A DNA stretch of 64,000 nucleotides from Christensenellaceae bacterium (GCA_031260975.1 JAISKJ010000003.1:355758-419757); one strand, 5' to 3'. Positions 44,761-53,700 are shown, counted from the first letter of the stretch. Notes: a model not told the origin generated them from the letters alone. Program-made: numbers and translations.

Positions 44761-45302
44761 GATTAGTCTATAAGCCGGGTTCTGTATTAAACGGTCATCT
44801 ATCTAAGCCGTACGTTGCCATATGGCTTTAGCGATACTTTTAAGCACCAAGACGAACAGCCTTATGCGATGCTTTTAATCTTGCTTTAGGTGGGGTTTAC
44901 AGAGCACCGATTGTCACCAACCGGCCGGTGGTCTCTTACACCGCCTTTCCATCCTTACCACGTTGCAACTCTACAACTTTGCTTATTTTGCTGTCGCAAA
45001 AGTTTCGCTTTTGTTGTCGACTGCTCCTTTTTCCCAAAAAGTTTCCGGCAGATACTTTTGGGGAACCACGCAGTGTGCTTTGCTGGCACTTTGTGGGAGC
45101 CCTGAGTTTTTTACTCTTACAGCTGAATTTCTTCTTCTCAAAAACTCTTGTATTTTTGAAAAACATATTCGTGGCGGTTTATTTCTGTTGCACTTTCCTT
45201 AAGGTCGCCCTCACTGGGAGTTACCCAGCACCCTGTTCTATAAAGCCCGGACTTTCCTCGTGATGGGCATCACACCCGCCACGCGACCGTCTGACTAACT
45301 AA
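44761..45302 (-). ncRNA. rnpB: RNase P RNA
   Basis: The catalytic RNA that removes 5' leaders from pre-tRNAs. Read on the reverse strand, it has the 5' core GAGGAAAGTCCGGGC, the CAGTGAGGGCGACC and AAGTGCAACAGAAA blocks, the GGTAAGGATGGAAAGGCGG (P10/P11) region, the AGAGACCACCGG block and the 3' CAGAACCCGGCTTATAGAC. P1 forms from TTAGTC and GACTAA at the ends. It looks like type A. At about 540 bases it is much longer than the usual 350-400: the P12 arm (CCACG/CGTGG at 45170-45174 and 44958-44962) carries a 207-base insertion. A consensus promoter lies just upstream on the same strand. Confidence 0.93.
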
Positions 45303-45309
45303 TGAATAT

Positions 45310-45338
45310 ATTATATACAAAAATGAGCAGTTTGTCAA
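45310..45338 (-). promoter_or_regulatory. Promoter of rnpB
   Basis: On the reverse strand TTGACA (complement of 45333-45338), a 17-base spacer and TATAAT (complement of 45310-45315) form a perfect sigma-A promoter, placing the RNA start near 45302. Confidence 0.9.
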
Positions 45339-45360
45339 TGGGGAGAGGATATATATTGTT

Positions 45361-45415
45361 TTACTAAGGCTTCGACCACTTTGTGGTATGCAGAATCGTT
45401 TAGCAACGTACGTTG
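45361..45415. repeat. Palindromic repeat element, copy C
   Basis: The core CTAAGGCTTCG-ACCAC-TTT-GTGGT-ATGCAGA matches copy B (CTAGGGCTTCG-GCCAC-TGT-GTGGC-CTGCAGA) with compensating changes in both stem arms. The perfect palindrome GCAACGTACGTTGC (45402-45415) follows. Outer arms are weaker than in A and B. Confidence 0.55.
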
Positions 45416-45486
45416 CCCAAAAGTGAAAAATGTGTATTTTTAATTGGTTTTGGTTTAAAAAAGCAGACTTTAGCAATAATTGGGTT

Positions 45487-47067
45487 ATGATATATTTAAT
45501 TTTAATAATTTCTGCCTGCTTTTATATAGCTTTGCTGGTATGGGTGTTTAGGCCGGAATATGTTTTGTGTGGGATAGTGAAAGAGGATAAAAGGTGTAGC
45601 AGGGGGAAGAGTGTCCCTAAGCTATTTAACGCCAGCGAGCTTTGTGTGCTTAATAAAATAATTTATAACATGCCGGTTTTGGGTGACGACACGCCTGCTC
45701 ATATGGAGGCTCTGGCGAACGCCGGATTTAACATGATGCTGCCTGTTTATAAAATAGATATAGGGGGACATAAAAATCTGAAGGCGTTGTGCGGTGAGCT
45801 TAAAATTTTAAAGCGTCTGGAGGAATCGGGGTATTCTGCGAATATTGTGATAAATTTTGACGGACGAAGAAAGAGCGGTTCTAATATTATAAGGGAGAAC
45901 TCCATTCATCAAAACTTTGGGCGGATTGTGTCGCGAACAAGGAATTTTTTCTATAATGATATATTAATTTTGGCGGCAAGCATGAACTTTGAAAAATGTG
46001 TGGTCAAAATTCATCAGGCGGAGTTTCTGAGCTCGGCGATTATGTTTGCCGTCAATGCATTTAATATAAATAAAATATATACCTCAGCAGCTGCCAATAA
46101 AAGAGAGGGCATCTGGTTTGAAATCGGCTCAAAGACTTTGGACTGCGACCGGGAGTATTATGACGACTTTATATATAAGGGGTCAGTGTCATCAGGGGAT
46201 ATAACTATAATCCGCAAGCGAACTGCGAGTTTTAAAAAGGGTTATATGATAGAACGGCTTGCAATATCTAATCTTGGCAAGGATAGTAAAGAGGTGACCT
46301 TTAATATATTTTTGGGGCTGGGCACAGGTGAAGATGAGGCGTGTTATACTAAAGTTGTGCCCCATAAGGGTGGCATAAAAGTTGTTGACTATAAAAATAA
46401 AGTGGAGTGCTATTATAGCACAAGCTGCGGGCTGCTCAGAAACCTGAATATCACCAAGCTTGGCATTGAGGGGCAAATGAAGGCCAAAATCAGGGGCGGC
46501 AGTGTTTTTTATGTCTATATTGTGAGCTCAAAGGAGTTTATGACCGTTCAAAATCTGGAGCGTGGAGAGGAGTTGTTTTTTGAAGCTAGGAACGAATATA
46601 AAAACCTCAAACCGCTAAGTGTGCAAAGTAATAATATAAGCTTTGACAGGCTGATAAATTTGCTGCTGCCACAACGGATTATCAGCAAATTTATTGATGA
46701 CCCAAAGCTTGTGTCAGACTTTGACGGATTTAGAAATCTGGTTTATGTGGCAAAGTTTGAATATATAAATTCACTAAAAGGATTGTATGTTAAAAATAAT
46801 AATTTGGTAGGCTCTTATTTTGATTTGCTTTGGCAATTTGCCGGAGTGTCGTTTTTGGAGCATGGTATAAAAATAAATTTGCAGCGTAGATGGTTGCTTG
46901 ATGATTTAACCATCCGGTTTGAGGCCGAGGGAAACCCCATAACGCTGAAGATAAAAAAGCAGGGGATTGAGCAGGGATTTATTTATAATGGTGTGGAATA
47001 TTATAATATAGGTTTTTTGCCTTATAAGCTGCTGGCCCAAAACAGCAATGCGGTTATAGATATGTAG
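45487..47067 (+). CDS. Membrane-anchored protein, unknown function
   Basis: About 526 residues with one N-terminal membrane helix (MIYLILIISACFYIALLVWV) and a large soluble part. The middle (GYMIERLAISNLGKDSKEVT, then FNIFLGLGTGEDEACYTKV) resembles the beta-sandwich of GH94/cyclic-glucan-synthase-type proteins, where 'E-R-hydrophobic-I-x-N' strands are common. No glycosidase catalytic motif is found, so this is only a structural hint. The frame opens at ATG 45430, 19 codons earlier; the ATG at 45487 puts the membrane helix first and was preferred, but neither start has a good ribosome site. It is a single gene after rnpB. Confidence 0.65.
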   Translation: MIYLILIISACFYIALLVWVFRPEYVLCGIVKEDKRCSRGKSVPKLFNASELCVLNKIIYNMPVLGDDTPAHMEALANAGFNMMLPVYKIDIGGHKNLKALCGELKILKRLEESGYSANIVINFDGRRKSGSNIIRENSIHQNFGRIVSRTRNFFYNDILILAASMNFEKCVVKIHQAEFLSSAIMFAVNAFNINKIYTSAAANKREGIWFEIGSKTLDCDREYYDDFIYKGSVSSGDITIIRKRTASFKKGYMIERLAISNLGKDSKEVTFNIFLGLGTGEDEACYTKVVPHKGGIKVVDYKNKVECYYSTSCGLLRNLNITKLGIEGQMKAKIRGGSVFYVYIVSSKEFMTVQNLERGEELFFEARNEYKNLKPLSVQSNNISFDRLINLLLPQRIISKFIDDPKLVSDFDGFRNLVYVAKFEYINSLKGLYVKNNNLVGSYFDLLWQFAGVSFLEHGIKINLQRRWLLDDLTIRFEAEGNPITLKIKKQGIEQGFIYNGVEYYNIGFLPYKLLAQNSNAVIDM

Positions 47068-47333
47068 TGATATGCATAAATATAAATAATTATTAATGAT
47101 TATTTAAACAATATATATTTTTATTGTTCTATAAATTTAGAACAAAATAATTATAAGTATATAATTTTTACTATCCGCGTTCAATGAAAGTCAAATATAA
47201 TATGTTGAAAAACCATAATTTGGTGTAATTTTGTTCGAAAAAGAATTAGGTCGTGTAGTCTCTATCTGTGTATATTTATGCTATAATAAGCATAAATATT
47301 TATCGTATAAAATTGATGATGACGGCAAACAGT
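47068..47333. other. AT-rich intergenic gap
   Basis: About 265 bases with no convincing gene. It contains the inverted repeats GTTCTA-TAAATT-TAGAAC (about 47130-47148) and ATTTATGCT...AGCATAAAT (47274-47297), with a TATAAT inside the loop of the latter. These may be operators or an extra promoter for rarA. Confidence 0.4.
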
Positions 47334-47361
47334 TTGTTTTTTGCTTGAGTTGTGATATAAT
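47334..47361 (+). promoter_or_regulatory. Promoter of rarA
   Basis: TTGTTT (47334-47339), 16 bases, TATAAT (47356-47361). The -10 box ends six bases before the ATG, predicting a leaderless transcript. Confidence 0.55.
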
Positions 47362-47367
47362 TATCAT

Positions 47368-48696
47368 ATGGAAATGACTACAGATTTCTTTGCGCGCCCC
47401 CCTTTGGCTGAACGTATGAGGCCCGACAGTCTTGAGGATTTTATTGGTCAACAGCATATTGTGGGCAAGAATAATTTATTGGATAGGGCTATCAGAGCGG
47501 GAGTTTTGGGCAGCTGTATTTTTTACGGCCCTCCCGGCACAGGCAAGACTACACTTGCTCATATTATTGCATCCACCTGCAAAGGGGAGTTTAGAAAACT
47601 CAATGCAGTATCATCAGGTGTTGCTGACGCCAAGGCCGTTATTGACAAGGCTAAGCATGATTTTAATCTTTATGGCAAGCAAACATATCTTTTGCTTGAT
47701 GAGTGTCACCGCTGGAGCAAAGCACAGAGTGATTCGGTTTTGCAGGCGATTGAAGAGGGCAGTATAATTTTTATAGGCTCCACTACCGAAAATCCTTATA
47801 CTTCAATGACAAGGGCTATTGTTTCAAGATGTCGCGTGTTTGAATTTAAGCCGCTGAGTGAGGCAGATTTGATAATCTCAATGCAGCGTGCGATAAGCGA
47901 TAAAAAAAACGGGCTTGGAAATTTGCCGGTTGAGGTGGAGGACAATGCGCTCAGACATTTTGCGTGGGCAGCTGCGGGCGATGTGAGACAGGCGCTTAAT
48001 GCGCTGGAGCTGGCGGTTAATACAACCAACATAAATAAACAAAAAAATATTGTAATAACCCGCGAAATTGCCGAGCAAAGCATACAAAAAAAGGCATTAT
48101 CTCTGGATGAAACAGGATATTTTGATATTTTGAGCGCTTTTTGCAAAAGTATCAGAGGCAGTGACACTGAAGCAGCTCTATATTATAGTCAGCGGCTAAT
48201 TAAAGCCGGCTGTGACGAACGTATAATTGCAAGGCGGTTGATTGCTCATTGCAGCGAGGATATAGGAATGGCTGACAGTAACGCGCTGCTTTTAGCGTGT
48301 GCAGCTCTTCAATCTTGTGAAAAATTGGGGCAGCCGGAGTGCTTGCTAAATCTTAGTCATGCAATAATTTATGCGTGCGAGGCCGAAAAATCCAATTCGG
48401 TTTATCTTGCTATGCACGCAGCGGCTGATGACGCTGTAAATGTCAAAGATGACAGCGTTTTAAATAACCTCAAAAATCATCCTTCAACCAACGATGACGG
48501 CACTGATTTTGTAAAATGGCCACCGAGCGACAAGACGAGCGCTGACAGAGGTAAGAGTTATAAATATCCGCACGACTTTGGCGGATATGTCAAACAGCAA
48601 TATATGCCCAACAGCTTGAAAGACAGAGTATATTATAAGCCCAGCAACAACGGTAAAGAAAAGGGACTTGTCAGAAAGAAAGAAAGGAATAAATAA
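47368..48696 (+). CDS. rarA: Replication-associated recombination ATPase RarA/MgsA
   Basis: An AAA+ ATPase related to clamp loaders that acts at stalled replication forks. The 442-residue protein has the N-terminal RPPLAERMRPDSLEDFIGQQ, Walker A GPPGTGKTT, Walker B LLLDECHRW, sensor 1 STTENPY, arginine-finger region SRCRVFEF, and the C-terminal tetramerisation domain ending in YKYPHDFGGYVKQQYMP. All motifs are normal. There is no ribosome site before the ATG; only a -10 box six bases upstream. A terminator follows. Confidence 0.95.
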   Translation: MEMTTDFFARPPLAERMRPDSLEDFIGQQHIVGKNNLLDRAIRAGVLGSCIFYGPPGTGKTTLAHIIASTCKGEFRKLNAVSSGVADAKAVIDKAKHDFNLYGKQTYLLLDECHRWSKAQSDSVLQAIEEGSIIFIGSTTENPYTSMTRAIVSRCRVFEFKPLSEADLIISMQRAISDKKNGLGNLPVEVEDNALRHFAWAAAGDVRQALNALELAVNTTNINKQKNIVITREIAEQSIQKKALSLDETGYFDILSAFCKSIRGSDTEAALYYSQRLIKAGCDERIIARRLIAHCSEDIGMADSNALLLACAALQSCEKLGQPECLLNLSHAIIYACEAEKSNSVYLAMHAAADDAVNVKDDSVLNNLKNHPSTNDDGTDFVKWPPSDKTSADRGKSYKYPHDFGGYVKQQYMPNSLKDRVYYKPSNNGKEKGLVRKKERNK

Positions 48697-48714
48697 TATT
48701 TTTTATCTTTTAAC

Positions 48715-48746
48715 AAAAACACTATTCAAACGATAGTGTTTTTTAT
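48715..48746 (+). terminator. Rho-independent terminator
   Basis: AAAAACACTAT (48715-48725) pairs with ATAGTGTTTTT (48733-48743) around a seven-base loop. Confidence 0.9.
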
Positions 48747-48805
48747 TTAATTTTTAAATAGTGTAAGTTTTCCAAACCCTTTTTAATAGATTTTTAAATA
48801 GTCTA

Positions 48806-48834
48806 TTGACAAAGCGGCAGGAGTTATATAAAAT
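48806..48834 (+). promoter_or_regulatory. Promoter of the histidine phosphatase gene
   Basis: TTGACA (48806-48811), 17 bases, TAAAAT (48829-48834). The start codon at 48851 follows with a GAGGTGG ribosome site between. Confidence 0.65.
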
Positions 48835-48850
48835 GGGCTGTGAGGTGGCT

Positions 48851-49396
48851 ATGAATAAACTTATATTGGTGCGGCACGGACAGACTGCATGGAATGTGCT
48901 CGGTAAAAAGCAGGGGCAATCGGATATAGAATTGAATGCAGTAGGTGAAGAACAGGCAAAGGAACTTGGTATAAAGCTTCAAAACGCAAAATTTGATTTA
49001 GTTTATACAAGTCCTCTTAAGCGTACCAAGCGAACTGCGGAAATAATTTTGCAGTATAACGGTTTTGGAGGATGCGTGACGGAAGATGTACGTATTATTG
49101 AGCGGGACTTTGGTGAATTTGAGGGGCTTACGGATGGAGAATTTGACTTTGGTGCCTTTTATGATATAAACGCACTGCAAAAATTTGAGCGAGCGGAAAG
49201 TGCTTTTGAGGTTGAGGACAGAGTTTTTGAATTTTTGGATGAACTGAAGCTAAATCAACACAATAAAATCATCTTAATTGTAGGGCATGGTGCTGCAAAC
49301 TGTGCTGTATGTGCTTACTTTTGGGGCAGACCCAAAAGCGGCAAATATATTGATTATATGCAGGATAACGCCGGCATACTTGAATTTGAATTGTGA
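48851..49396 (+). CDS. Histidine phosphatase family protein (phosphoglycerate-mutase-like)
   Basis: A 181-residue member of the histidine phosphatase clan. It has the catalytic LVRHGQTAWN motif (His near residue 8), the SPLKRTKRTAEII segment, the ERDFGEFEG Glu and the second catalytic His in LIVGHGAANCA. Its length is closer to small-molecule phosphatases such as CobC or GpmB types than to glycolytic mutase, so the substrate is open. The ATG at 48851 follows GAGGTGG; an earlier in-frame start at 48806 would overlap the promoter. Confidence 0.85.
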   Translation: MNKLILVRHGQTAWNVLGKKQGQSDIELNAVGEEQAKELGIKLQNAKFDLVYTSPLKRTKRTAEIILQYNGFGGCVTEDVRIIERDFGEFEGLTDGEFDFGAFYDINALQKFERAESAFEVEDRVFEFLDELKLNQHNKIILIVGHGAANCAVCAYFWGRPKSGKYIDYMQDNAGILEFEL

Positions 49397-49411
49397 AAAA
49401 CGATAAAAATT

Positions 49412-49446
49412 AACAGTCCTTCACAGAGTGTGTGAGGGATTTTTTA
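49412..49446 (+). terminator. Rho-independent terminator
   Basis: TCCTTCACA pairs with TGTGAGGGA (one G-U) around GAGTG and runs into TTTTTTATT. Confidence 0.8.
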
Positions 49447-49552
49447 TTGTTAAACATTTTGAAAAAACACATGAATATGTTATTATATCGATAAGACAAC
49501 GGGGGCATCCCGTTGCGCCGTTAAAATGGCTTTGCAAAAAGGAGAAACTAAA

Positions 49553-50092
49553 ATGGCAAAGGAATTAAAAGGAACACAGACAGAAAAGAATTTGATGACT
49601 GCTTTTGCAGGTGAAAGTGAGGCCCGCAATAAGTATACTTATTTTGCAAGCGTGGCAAAAAAGCAGGGGTATGAGCAGATTGCGGGATATTTTCAGGAGA
49701 CTGCCGACAACGAAAAAGAGCACGCTGAGCTTTGGTTTAAGCTTTTGGGCGGCATTGGCGACACTGCGACAAACCTAAGAGCTGCAGCCGATGGCGAAAA
49801 CTATGAATGGACAGATATGTATGCAAAGTTTGCAAAAATTGCGCGTGAAGAGGGTTTTGAAGATATTGCCAAAACCTTTGAAGGAGTGGGAACAATTGAA
49901 AAACGTCATCAGGAGCGTTTTGAAGCATTGCTCAAAAATCTTAAGGACGGAACGGTATTTAAACGTCCTCAAGAAACTTTGTGGCAGTGCCGCAACTGCG
50001 GACACGTTCTTGAGGGAACTGAAGCTCCGGATGTTTGTCCGGTTTGCGCTCATGCAAAGAGTTATTTTCAGCTTTATGTCAAAAATTATTAA
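49553..50092 (+). CDS. rbr: Rubrerythrin
   Basis: A peroxide-reducing diiron protein that protects anaerobes from oxidative stress. The 179 residues consist of an N-terminal four-helix ferritin-like domain with the metal-binding Glu/His motifs ([38 protein letters not shown] segment near residue 120) and a C-terminal rubredoxin-like domain with CRNCGH and CPVCAH (about residues 145-166), both Cys pairs intact. AAAAAGGAG precedes the ATG at 49553; nine upstream codons in frame are not needed. It fits a strict anaerobe. Confidence 0.94.
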   Translation: MAKELKGTQTEKNLMTAFAGESEARNKYTYFASVAKKQGYEQIAGYFQETADNEKEHAELWFKLLGGIGDTATNLRAAADGENYEWTDMYAKFAKIAREEGFEDIAKTFEGVGTIEKRHQERFEALLKNLKDGTVFKRPQETLWQCRNCGHVLEGTEAPDVCPVCAHAKSYFQLYVKNY

Positions 50093-50149
50093 TTAGGTTT
50101 GTAACATAGAAATATAATGAACAGGATATCTTAAATATAGGAGGAATTT

Positions 50150-50674
50150 ATGACAAAAGCGGCGGTTTTTAAAAGCGGCGTAGTTATGATTTTACTTGTA
50201 ATGTTTGCAGGAGTCCTGCTGTCGGGTTGTATTTTCGACGCCCCTAAAAAGGTTGTGGAGGTAGATTTTGGTTCGGTCACAAAAATTACTATAAAAACAG
50301 GAGCCGAAGCTAGTGAGACCACCGAATATACATTAACTAACGAGCAAAAAGCGGATTTTTTAGATAACTATGGAATCCTCGGAATGGAGCAGGAAACAGG
50401 AGTGAACAATTTGTTTGGGAATTGGGTCACAGCATATACTTTTACGGTGTATTATAATGATAAAATTCTTTGGTTATTTAATCGCGGCGAAAGCTTTACT
50501 ATAACTGTGGGCGGATATCCCACTAACAGCGGAAATACTGTTTGGTGGCTTAAACGCCAAAATGGGTTTAAGACAAGCAGAGTTCAAATTGAGGCCGCGG
50601 ATAAAGCTAAATTCACTGCTTGGTTTGACGGGCATTTTGCCGAAGGTGAGCCGTCAGGAGGAATTGAAGGATAA
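50150..50674 (+). CDS. Small lipoprotein
   Basis: A 174-residue exported lipoprotein. The signal peptide ends in the lipobox LLSGC (Cys near residue 27), so it should be lipid-anchored outside the membrane. The mature part is beta-rich (EVDFGSVTKITIKTG, YTFTVYYNDKILWLFNRGE, SFTITVGGYPTN) without a recognised domain, and ends in an acidic Gly-rich tail. TAGGAGGAA precedes the ATG. A clear terminator follows. Function unknown. Confidence 0.8.
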   Translation: MTKAAVFKSGVVMILLVMFAGVLLSGCIFDAPKKVVEVDFGSVTKITIKTGAEASETTEYTLTNEQKADFLDNYGILGMEQETGVNNLFGNWVTAYTFTVYYNDKILWLFNRGESFTITVGGYPTNSGNTVWWLKRQNGFKTSRVQIEAADKAKFTAWFDGHFAEGEPSGGIEG

Positions 50675-50680
50675 AAATTA

Positions 50681-50713
50681 AAAACAACCCGAACATAATC
50701 GGGTTGTTTTTTA
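50681..50713. terminator. Strong terminator
   Basis: AAAACAACCCGA (50681-50692) pairs perfectly with TCGGGTTGTTTT (50699-50710), followed by TT. It separates convergent genes. Confidence 0.9.
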
Positions 50714-50730
50714 ATAAATTTTAATCTGAA

Positions 50731-51459
50731 TTAGATGTGTGGGTTGAAGCCTTCAAATATAATGTTATCACAAAACTTCACTTTTTTCATATATTCCTGC
50801 TGATTTTTTATGCCTAATGCCAATGTCGGAAGAACCCGATTTTTTCTTACAGCTCTGTTTGGCAGATGCTGCGCCTCATATATAATAAAGTTGGGCTCGG
50901 ATATTTTATTAAATTTCAGTTTCTTTAACATTCTTCGCTTGCGCCTTTTCATGGTCTGCAGCAGCTCATCTTGCTTTAGCTTTCCTCCTATTTGACCCCT
51001 TAAAATTTCTGGAACATGGTTTTTGAACCATTCAAGAGAGTAGGGATTAAGCGAGCTTATGGCAAGGTCGCCTTTATATTCCTTTATGATTTTAAGCAAT
51101 TCCTCTTCAAAACTGCCTATCTTATTAAAATGCTTTATATTTAAAATTACCGGAACTTTTCCATTGGCGGCCTTCAAGACTTGCTCGAGGGGCGTTATTG
51201 TTTCGTCACTGCCTTGCAGTTTATATTGTTTCAGCGCGTCTTTGCTTTCAATATTGTTGACGTAGCCATCCTTGCCTGTGGCATGTTTTAAGGTTTCATT
51301 TTCAAACACAATAATAGTGCCGTCTGCAATTTGATGCAGAGGTAGAAATATCCCGAATTCTTCCTTTACGGCATTTTTTATGGCACCAAGCGAACAACCG
51401 ACGCTTTCTTTGCTGGTTTTTCCCTGATTGGCTATATATTTATTTATTAAAAATTCCAT
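50731..51459 (-). CDS. GDPD-fold protein with catalytic residues replaced
   Basis: A 242-residue homologue of glycerophosphodiester phosphodiesterases. The fold landmarks are visible: SLGAIKNAVKEEFGIFLPL, ADGTIIVFENETLKHATG, GYVNNIES, TPLEQVLKAANGKVPVILNIK (split), and LAISSLNPYSLEWFK. At the catalytic positions the usual HRG, E-x-D and HD residues read NQG, F-x-P and EN, so metal binding and catalysis should be lost. It may bind a phosphodiester or protein without cutting. The ATG at 51459 follows AGGATC weakly; TTG 51471 is an alternative. It is a single reverse gene. Confidence 0.75.
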   Translation of the reverse strand: MEFLINKYIANQGKTSKESVGCSLGAIKNAVKEEFGIFLPLHQIADGTIIVFENETLKHATGKDGYVNNIESKDALKQYKLQGSDETITPLEQVLKAANGKVPVILNIKHFNKIGSFEEELLKIIKEYKGDLAISSLNPYSLEWFKNHVPEILRGQIGGKLKQDELLQTMKRRKRRMLKKLKFNKISEPNFIIYEAQHLPNRAVRKNRVLPTLALGIKNQQEYMKKVKFCDNIIFEGFNPHI

Positions 51460-51616
51460 GATCCTATCCAACTTTTTGATAGTTTATTTGTTTTTATTTT
51501 CGAAAAACTTTGTTACCTAGTAGGATATTATAGCATAAATTGTTAAGTTTTTCCAGCAATTTTGTGGGATTTTTAGTTTTTTTAAATTTGCTGTATTGTT
51601 TTGAGGAGGTTTCTGT

Positions 51617-51667
51617 GTGAATTTAATTAAATCGGCAATTTTCGCTTTGAAAACTGAGGGGTTTTAG
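51617..51667 (+). CDS. 16-codon upstream ORF before lepA
   Basis: GTG at 51617 with a near-perfect GAGGAGG site (51603-51609) reads MNLIKSAIFALKTEGF and stops 14 bases before the lepA ATG, which has no ribosome site. It may bring ribosomes to lepA by reinitiation. Unproven, and chance is possible for this length. Confidence 0.35.
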   Translation: MNLIKSAIFALKTEGF

Positions 51668-51681
51668 TGTAATATATTGAT

Positions 51682-53478
51682 ATGACAGAACTAAATAAGA
51701 TACGAAATTTTTGTATAATAGCGCATATCGACCACGGCAAAAGTACGCTTGCTGACAGGCTTATTGAAAAAACCGGTACGCTGAGTAGCCGGGACTTAAC
51801 CGAGCAGGTTCTTGACAGCATGGATTTGGAGCGTGAGCGGGGAATTACCATAAAGCTTACTCCCACGCGCATGGTTCACAATGAAAACGGAGAGGAATAT
51901 ATACTTAATCTGATAGACACCCCCGGACATGTGGATTTTACTTATGAGGTCAGCCGTTCGCTTGCTGCCTGTGAGGGTGCTATTTTGGTGGTGGATGCTA
52001 CTCAAGGCGTTGAAGCCCAGACTGTGGCCAATGTTTATCTTGCACTTGAAAACGACCTTGAGATAATTCCTGTAATTAATAAAGTGGATTTGCCCAGTGC
52101 CAACATAGAAGAAACTAGGCGCCAGATAGAGGAGATAATCGGTATCTCCGCTTTTGATGCGCCTCTCATCAGTGCCAAAGAAGGCTTAAATATTGACAAG
52201 GTTTTGAGTGCCGTAATAAAGAAGATTCCTCCGCCAAAGGGGAAGTGTGATGCTCCCCTTAAAGCACTTATATTTGATAGCTATTATGACAACTTTAAGG
52301 GTGCTATAAGCATGGTGCGCATTTTTGAAGGAAGCGTGAAGACCGGCACAAAAATAAAGATGATGAAAACCGGCAAGATTTTTGATGTGACTGAAGTGGG
52401 CTATTTTTGCCCCGCCCCAAAGGTTGTGAGCAAGCTCGAAGCGGGCTCGGTGGGATATATTGCTGCCAGCATCAAAAATGTGGGCGACACAAAAGTGGGA
52501 GATACTATAACTGATGCCGAAAACGGTGCAAAAGAGGCGTTGCCTGGTTATAAAGACGTGAAATCAGTGGTTTTTTGCGGGATTTTTCCTGTTGACGGCT
52601 CAAAATATAATGATTTGAAGGATGCCTTAGAAAAACTTAAACTGAATGATGCTGCTATTCAATATGCGCCCGAAGTGAGCCAAGCTCTGGGTTTTGGATT
52701 TAGGTGTGGCTTTTTAGGGCTTTTGCATATGGAGATTATCACCGAGCGCATTGAGCGCGAATTTAATATAGATATCATAACAACGGCACCTGGCGTAAGC
52801 TATAAAGTAATGAAGCTTAGCGGCGACGAAATTGAAGTGAGCAATCCCGCTAATCTTCCGTTGCCTGCAGAAATTAAGGAATTTAAGGAGCCGATTGCGT
52901 CCGTGAGTGTATATACTCCCCCCAACTATGTAGGTGCTATTATGGAATTGTGTCAGAACAAGCGCGGAGTATATATTGACCTTCAATATCTTGACAAAAA
53001 CAGGGTTGTGCTCAAGTATGATATTCCTCTAAATGAAATTATCTATGACTTTTTTGACGGATTAAAGTCGCGCACTAAAGGATATGCCAGCCTTGATTAT
53101 GAGCTTAAGGGGTATGAAATTAGCAATCTTGTAAAGATGGATATCTTGCTTAACGGCGAAAAGTGTGACGCGCTCAGTCTTATTGTTCACGCCGAAAAAG
53201 CTTATGCCCGCGGCAAGATTATTGCCGAAAAGCTCAAAGAAATAATTCCCAGACAGATGTTTGAAATTCCCATTCAGGCCAGTATTGGTGGCAAGATTAT
53301 TGCTCGCGAAACCGTTAAGGCTATGAGAAAGGATGTGCTTGCAAAATGTTACGGCGGTGACATAAGCCGAAAACGTAAGCTTTTGGAGAAGCAAAAAGAA
53401 GGCAAAAAACGTATGAGGCAGGTGGGCTCGGTGGAGCTTCCGAGCGAAGCGTTTATGAGTATTTTGAAAATTGATTGA
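51682..53478 (+). CDS. lepA: Elongation factor 4 (LepA)
   Basis: LepA is a ribosome-bound GTPase that helps in initiation/elongation under stress. The 598-residue protein has the G1 motif [14 protein letters not shown], the G2 region RERGITIK, G3 DTPGHVDF, G4 NKVDLP and G5 SAKEG, followed by domains II-V. The C-terminal LepA-specific domain ([20 protein letters not shown] in part, and [26 protein letters not shown]) is present and full length. The ATG has no Shine-Dalgarno site; a small ORF and a TAATAT box six bases upstream precede it. Confidence 0.97.
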   Translation: MTELNKIRNFCIIAHIDHGKSTLADRLIEKTGTLSSRDLTEQVLDSMDLERERGITIKLTPTRMVHNENGEEYILNLIDTPGHVDFTYEVSRSLAACEGAILVVDATQGVEAQTVANVYLALENDLEIIPVINKVDLPSANIEETRRQIEEIIGISAFDAPLISAKEGLNIDKVLSAVIKKIPPPKGKCDAPLKALIFDSYYDNFKGAISMVRIFEGSVKTGTKIKMMKTGKIFDVTEVGYFCPAPKVVSKLEAGSVGYIAASIKNVGDTKVGDTITDAENGAKEALPGYKDVKSVVFCGIFPVDGSKYNDLKDALEKLKLNDAAIQYAPEVSQALGFGFRCGFLGLLHMEIITERIEREFNIDIITTAPGVSYKVMKLSGDEIEVSNPANLPLPAEIKEFKEPIASVSVYTPPNYVGAIMELCQNKRGVYIDLQYLDKNRVVLKYDIPLNEIIYDFFDGLKSRTKGYASLDYELKGYEISNLVKMDILLNGEKCDALSLIVHAEKAYARGKIIAEKLKEIIPRQMFEIPIQASIGGKIIARETVKAMRKDVLAKCYGGDISRKRKLLEKQKEGKKRMRQVGSVELPSEAFMSILKID

Positions 53479-53532
53479 AGGAAGCAACAACGAAGTTTTA
53501 AAATTGTTTGTTTGAAAAATTTGCCAGCGTCT

Positions 53533-53544
53533 TGTAAGCTTACA
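53533..53544. promoter_or_regulatory. Perfect 12-base palindrome upstream of hemW
   Basis: TGTAAGCTTACA is its own reverse complement and lies in the 222-base gap before hemW, upstream of a TATAAT-type box near 53601. It has the size of a dimeric repressor site. No match to a known regulon was recognised. Confidence 0.25.
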
Positions 53545-53700
53545 TAAGTGTAGAATGTAAATCAAAGTGGTACTTGTCCAATAGTTCTTCAGTTATTTGT
53601 TATAATCTAACTAATGTCAAAATTTTCTGCATTCACAATTTTATAACTTCATTGTTGCTGTGGAGATGGAGTTCTTTGGTATTTTAATTGGGTACTAAAA

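Noticed and set aside
45000..45263. Several open frames across the P12 insertion region of rnpB
   Set aside because: They lie inside a well-supported RNase P RNA and have no ribosome site; their reading frames are by-products of the RNA sequence.
47231..47377. TTG-started 48-codon frame overlapping the rarA start, reading like protein with two Cys
   Set aside because: No ribosome site, contains the rarA promoter and a dyad; an AT-rich gap easily gives such a frame by chance.
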